This document shows positions 61,701 through 64,000 of a DNA stretch of 64,000 nucleotides, in pieces. Both the position numbers and the translations under genes were made by a program. The stretch's first letter is position 1. The number at the start of each line of letters is the position of its first letter. The stretch is from Ilyomonas sp964249755 (lineage in GTDB: Bacteria; Bacteroidota; Bacteroidia; Chitinophagales; Chitinophagaceae), in contig CAXUDB010000001.1 of assembly GCA_964249755.1 (NCBI GenBank), forward strand, positions 806,001 through 870,000, in the 5' to 3' direction. The notes under the pieces were generated by a model. The model ran no database searches, had not been told where the DNA came from, and worked only from the letters and a program-made list of their open reading frames with translations.

Positions 61701-61869
61701 AGGCGTGACAAAAGCACGCGTATACCTGACAGGACAAAACGTTTATTCCTTCCAGGGGTATTATGGCTACAATCCTGATTTTACATCAGGTGTTTTAAAC
61801 CCTGGTTTTGATGCCGGTTCTTATCCAAAGCCAAGAACGTTTATGATAGGTGTGCAATTAGGTCTTTAA
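58789..61869 (+). CDS. SusC/RagA-type TonB-linked outer-membrane transporter
   Basis: 1026 residues. Signal peptide (about 1-32), a CarboxypepD_reg-like beta-sandwich (about 35-110; GTILDSLQKPVPGATVSVKNAK, DGSFSI), then the TonB-box/plug region (LNDVVVIGYGTQRKRDLTGSI; the SVRIRGFSTLGAASPFYVVDGVPV signature) and a C-terminal beta-barrel ending at GVQLGL. It imports oligosaccharides together with its SusD partner. There is no STN domain, so regulation is not via a FecR-type signal. First gene of a glycan locus continuing past the window. Confidence 0.95.
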   Translation: MRMLRRHRRKSNYVLHQLLLCFLFFSVHSVFAQTNVRGTILDSLQKPVPGATVSVKNAKAKAITASDGSFSIQAKPGDVLTVSALGFANAEITVQSATNVNLTLSASVNTLNDVVVIGYGTQRKRDLTGSIATVNVEESKKLSTNDITGLLQGRASGVQVNSDGQPGAAPSVRIRGFSTLGAASPFYVVDGVPVGTSIRDFSPNDVESISVLKDAAAASIYGAAAANGVIIITTKQGRKNAPMKVDYNGYYGWDNVWQIKDVTSRADYQTLNNESRTNAGLTPFPANDPTNPGYVDTIDTDWQKEGLKTGNRQNHNVSFYGGGNSSTYNVSLDYFDNNGTYVGNGPDYKRYTARINSTAEKGIFKIGETFNYTHSHENTLTFRDDILLGGIPPLIGSLVVAIPTMPVYDPSLLNGFGGSNSEFNGANSLNGIGINSTLVNWVDVDRTFGNIYGELQLLKKAGQNLRFRTSISYDRTQTRDYTWQPAFYFGKFYSNDVARLSDNSRVYTNSAIENTLNYDLTIGKHSLQALAGQSYRENSGVLRASTAQGFSTPYVPEITNGQIKSSDGTEYTSALSSYFGRVNYSYGDKYLLSATLRRDGSSRFAPVNRFGYFPAASVGWKISSESFWNVPKSAVSLLKLRASYGKLGNDNIGNYLYQGVVNTNVVSLFNNIRYIGGLQTIIASPGVKWEEKAITNVGFDGTFLNNHLDFSGEYYYAKSTDILVGVLIPLTNGYVNSDPIVNAGALSNKGFEFNAAYHKTGGQFTFDISANLSTVKNKVLSIGNGNASLIGVEARTYVGDEIGEHYGYVYEGIFQTQAEVDAHAKQFGATLAPGDVMYKDITGPDGKPDGLVNDLDRVTLGSAIPRYNYGFSFTAAYKHFDFSLFAQGSAKFLINSRLYRDLHHTAGALNYSTDMLNRWTPTNTNTTIPRLNDADVNNFVDSDRPGWLQDGSYLRLSTISFGYTLPDNLIKGVTKARVYLTGQNVYSFQGYYGYNPDFTSGVLNPGFDAGSYPKPRTFMIGVQLGL

Positions 61870-61894
61870 ATAAAACGATTAATGTAAACAAAGT

Positions 61895-63448
61895 ATGAAA
61901 AAAATATTCATTGCCATAGCTTCCTGTTGTCTGATAACAGTAAGCTGCGATAAAAAACTGGATCAGACAGATCCGAACAATTTAACCACAGACGCTTACT
62001 GGAAAACAAAAGAGCAGGCTTATGCGGGCGTTACGGCTATTTACAATGCCTTAATGAATGATGGTTCTTACATGCGTTCGTTCCCTGGCTTAACGGATAG
62101 CCGTGGTGACGATTTTAAAGGCGACAGCCCGTGGCTGGATCTTGTGTTGACAGGTCAGTTTATTATCCCATCCTCCTCCGATCCCGTGTTGTGGATATGG
62201 CGCGAGTTTTATATGGTCATCAACCGTTCAAACCAGGTATTGCAGAACATTCCGAATTATGATGAATCTGTTTTGTCGGTTGAAGAAAAGAACAGGCTGA
62301 TGGGACAGGCTTATTTTCTTCGTGGTCTGGCCTATTACAACCTCGCAACTACGTTTCAAATTTGCCCGATTGTGTTGAATACGCCAACTTCTCCGGACGA
62401 GTTCAATACGCCAACGGCAACTGAAGAAGATTTGTGGAACCAGATTTTTTCTGACTTGCAGATGGCAGAAACTGATTTGCCAATTTCTTATACAAATACA
62501 GGGGGTGATGACCAGGGGCAAATTGGTAGAGCTACCAAAGGCGCTGCCGCAGGTTTGTTAGGTAAAGCTTATTTGTATAGAAAAGATTATGCGAACGCAC
62601 GTACTCAGTTTGAGAAATTTATCACTGGTAATTTAAAGGGCGTGTATAGCCTTGTGGCGAACTACAGAGATAATTTTTCTGAAGTAAATGAAAACAACAG
62701 CGAATCTCTGTTTGAAGTGCAATTTGCAGAAAGTGGCGGTACAGATTTTAACTGGACAGGAAACCCGGGCGGTAACTGGAAAACAGTGCAGGCAATTTCT
62801 ATAACTTATGGAATGGAAGGGGCAGGCTTTAGTGATTATTTGCCAACACGCTGGATTTATAACGAATATAAAAAAGAGAAAACTGTAGATGGAAAGGATG
62901 ATCCTCGTTTGTTAGCCACGATTGCCTCTTATGAGCCGGATGATAGTTCAACACAGGCGTATGGCAGACCTTGGTTTAACCCGCAGGATGCCATTTATCC
63001 AAGAAAATATACGAGAGATGGTTTAGGAGCCGTTTCTGAAACAACAGAATCGGGTATCAACTACAGAGTATTGCGTTATGCTGATATCTTACTGATGTAT
63101 GCTGAAGTTTTAAATGAAACCGGCAGCACGGCAGAAGCTTACCCTTATATCCAGCAGGTAAGATCCAGAGCCAATCTTCCTGATCTTGCTACCACAAAAC
63201 CAAATATGACACAGCAACAAATGCGTGATCAGCTGGGGCATGAAAGAGCTTTGGAATTTGCAATAGAAGGTCAGCGCATCAATGATATTATTCGTTGGGG
63301 TTGGCTGTACGATCCGGCAAAGCTGGCGGAATTGAAAGAACATGATGCTGACTTCAATACCTGGACAGCAGGAAATGAATACCTGCCTATTCCGCAACGC
63401 GATCTGGATGTAAATCCATTGCTTTCACCGAATCCGGCAAATAATTAA
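61895..63448 (+). CDS. SusD/RagB-type glycan-binding lipoprotein
   Basis: 517 residues. Lipobox ending TVSC (Cys19), then the SusD fold: TPR-like helices with NRSNQVLQNIPNYDES, GQAYFLRGLAYYNL, GRATKGAAAGLLGKAYLYRKDY, and the C-terminal SusD motif VLRYADILLMYAEVLNETG and RALEFAIEGQRINDIIRWG. It caps the SusC transporter and binds the glycan at the cell surface. 25 bp after susC. Confidence 0.95.
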   Translation: MKKIFIAIASCCLITVSCDKKLDQTDPNNLTTDAYWKTKEQAYAGVTAIYNALMNDGSYMRSFPGLTDSRGDDFKGDSPWLDLVLTGQFIIPSSSDPVLWIWREFYMVINRSNQVLQNIPNYDESVLSVEEKNRLMGQAYFLRGLAYYNLATTFQICPIVLNTPTSPDEFNTPTATEEDLWNQIFSDLQMAETDLPISYTNTGGDDQGQIGRATKGAAAGLLGKAYLYRKDYANARTQFEKFITGNLKGVYSLVANYRDNFSEVNENNSESLFEVQFAESGGTDFNWTGNPGGNWKTVQAISITYGMEGAGFSDYLPTRWIYNEYKKEKTVDGKDDPRLLATIASYEPDDSSTQAYGRPWFNPQDAIYPRKYTRDGLGAVSETTESGINYRVLRYADILLMYAEVLNETGSTAEAYPYIQQVRSRANLPDLATTKPNMTQQQMRDQLGHERALEFAIEGQRINDIIRWGWLYDPAKLAELKEHDADFNTWTAGNEYLPIPQRDLDVNPLLSPNPANN

Positions 63449-63543
63449 TAAAGACCAAAAGCTGGTAGCTGCAAAGTTGCCGGCTTTCTATATTGGTATA
63501 AGTAGATTTCAAACGATTAAGTTAACAGTAAGTGTAGTAAAAG

Positions 63544-64000
63544 ATGCTGAAGAAAAACATAAGTATAATCATCGCTTTTAGTTGTAGCTTTTTCCTTATG
63601 GCTTCCTGCTCAAAGTCGCCCGGCGATCCAGCACCACCGGTAACGCCACCCGTTGATACAACGCCAACAACGCCGCCCGTAACACCTTTCGATATCAATT
63701 CAATAACTGATACTTACGAAAGCATCTCTTCGTTTAATTATTACACTCAATGGACCGTTTATAATGTTCACGATCCCTCCATTTTTAAAGACGGCGACTG
63801 GTATTATTGCTATAGCACCGATGTGGGTTATGGCATTGATGTAAGAGCCGGCATCCAGATTCGCAAGTCGAAAGACTTGGTAGAATGGCAGTTTGTAGGC
63901 TGGGTATTCAACGGCATTCCAACCTTAGGTGCGAATTACATCAAATCGCAGGGTGGCACACCGAATACAGGTTTATGGGCGCCCTATATATTGAAACACG
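63544..64000 (+). CDS. GH43-family lipoprotein, 3' truncated by the window
   Basis: 152 residues visible from ATG 63544. Lipobox ending LMASC (Cys22), a Pro/Thr-rich spacer (about 28-48), then the start of a five-bladed beta-propeller: VYNVHDPSIFKDGDWYYCYSTD with catalytic base Asp77, VRAGIQIRKSKDLVEWQFVGW and NTGLWAPYI. HDPS together with WAPY is typical of GH43 endo-arabinanases, so the locus probably targets arabinan; the catalytic Glu lies outside the window. Confidence 0.85.
   Translation, partial: MLKKNISIIIAFSCSFFLMASCSKSPGDPAPPVTPPVDTTPTTPPVTPFDINSITDTYESISSFNYYTQWTVYNVHDPSIFKDGDWYYCYSTDVGYGIDVRAGIQIRKSKDLVEWQFVGWVFNGIPTLGANYIKSQGGTPNTGLWAPYILKH

Noticed and set aside
1..64000. Prophage or transposase-bearing insertion sequence
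   Set aside because: No integrase, transposase, capsid, portal or terminase-like protein was seen on either strand.

Overview
The window reads as chromosome of a Bacteroidota member, most likely Chitinophagaceae or a close relative. Signs of this are two secreted proteins with C-terminal type IX sorting domains, a SusC/SusD pair, many short lipoproteins, a type II glutamine synthetase, a fused anti-sigma/beta-barrel protein behind an ECF sigma factor, near-absent Shine-Dalgarno sequences, and one clean TTTG-N19-TAnnTTTG promoter. This is family-level reading; no database was searched.\n\nLayout. 1-4.1 kb: the end of a type IX cargo gene, then an AT-rich patch with a small protein that looks like an exosortase substrate, a DoxX-like membrane protein and an exosortase-like enzyme. 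4.1-24.6 kb: mostly housekeeping genes (ftsB-like, eno, NlpE-like lipoprotein, tRNA-Cys, nucleoside phosphorylase, dapF, rpiA, ggt, amidohydrolase, OmpH-like, hpf, bifunctional nuclease, ispE, cytochromes, RlmI-like methyltransferase). 24.6-27.5 kb: a his control region (promoter, leader peptide rich in His codons, competing RNA stems, terminator) ahead of hisG-hisD only. 27.5-30.2 kb: maf, a UbiA prenyltransferase, a KdsC-like phosphatase, iscX and ferredoxin. 30.2-40.8 kb: a GH5 glycosidase, smpB, glnA, amt with an OmpL-like porin, a cupin, a second type IX cargo and ppc.\n\n41.1-46.4 kb is an AT-rich, mostly plus-strand accessory stretch with several broken genes: an early stop in a conserved hypothetical, a zeta-toxin remnant, a PIN toxin with an internal stop, a probably truncated membrane protein and a frameshifted MarR-like regulator. 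46.5-58.4 kb holds sucC, YceI, an NAD(P)-binding protein, an exonuclease/ATP-dependent ligase pair, the ECF sigma/anti-sigma-barrel operon and two tandem DUF421 proteins. The right edge starts a glycan utilisation locus: SusC, SusD and a truncated GH43 lipoprotein, probably for arabinan.\n\nIntergenic DNA is unusually repeat-rich: a perfect heptamer array beside eno; degenerate 11-, 20- and 21-bp arrays; an ATGTACGAT-type family; a roughly 130-200 bp element in two copies; and a CCCCTAAAGGGG-type palindrome of which three copies lie partly or wholly inside reading frames. The best candidates for new biology are the exosortase/mini-substrate patch, the his attenuator with its possibly leaderless peptide, and palindromes captured inside genes.
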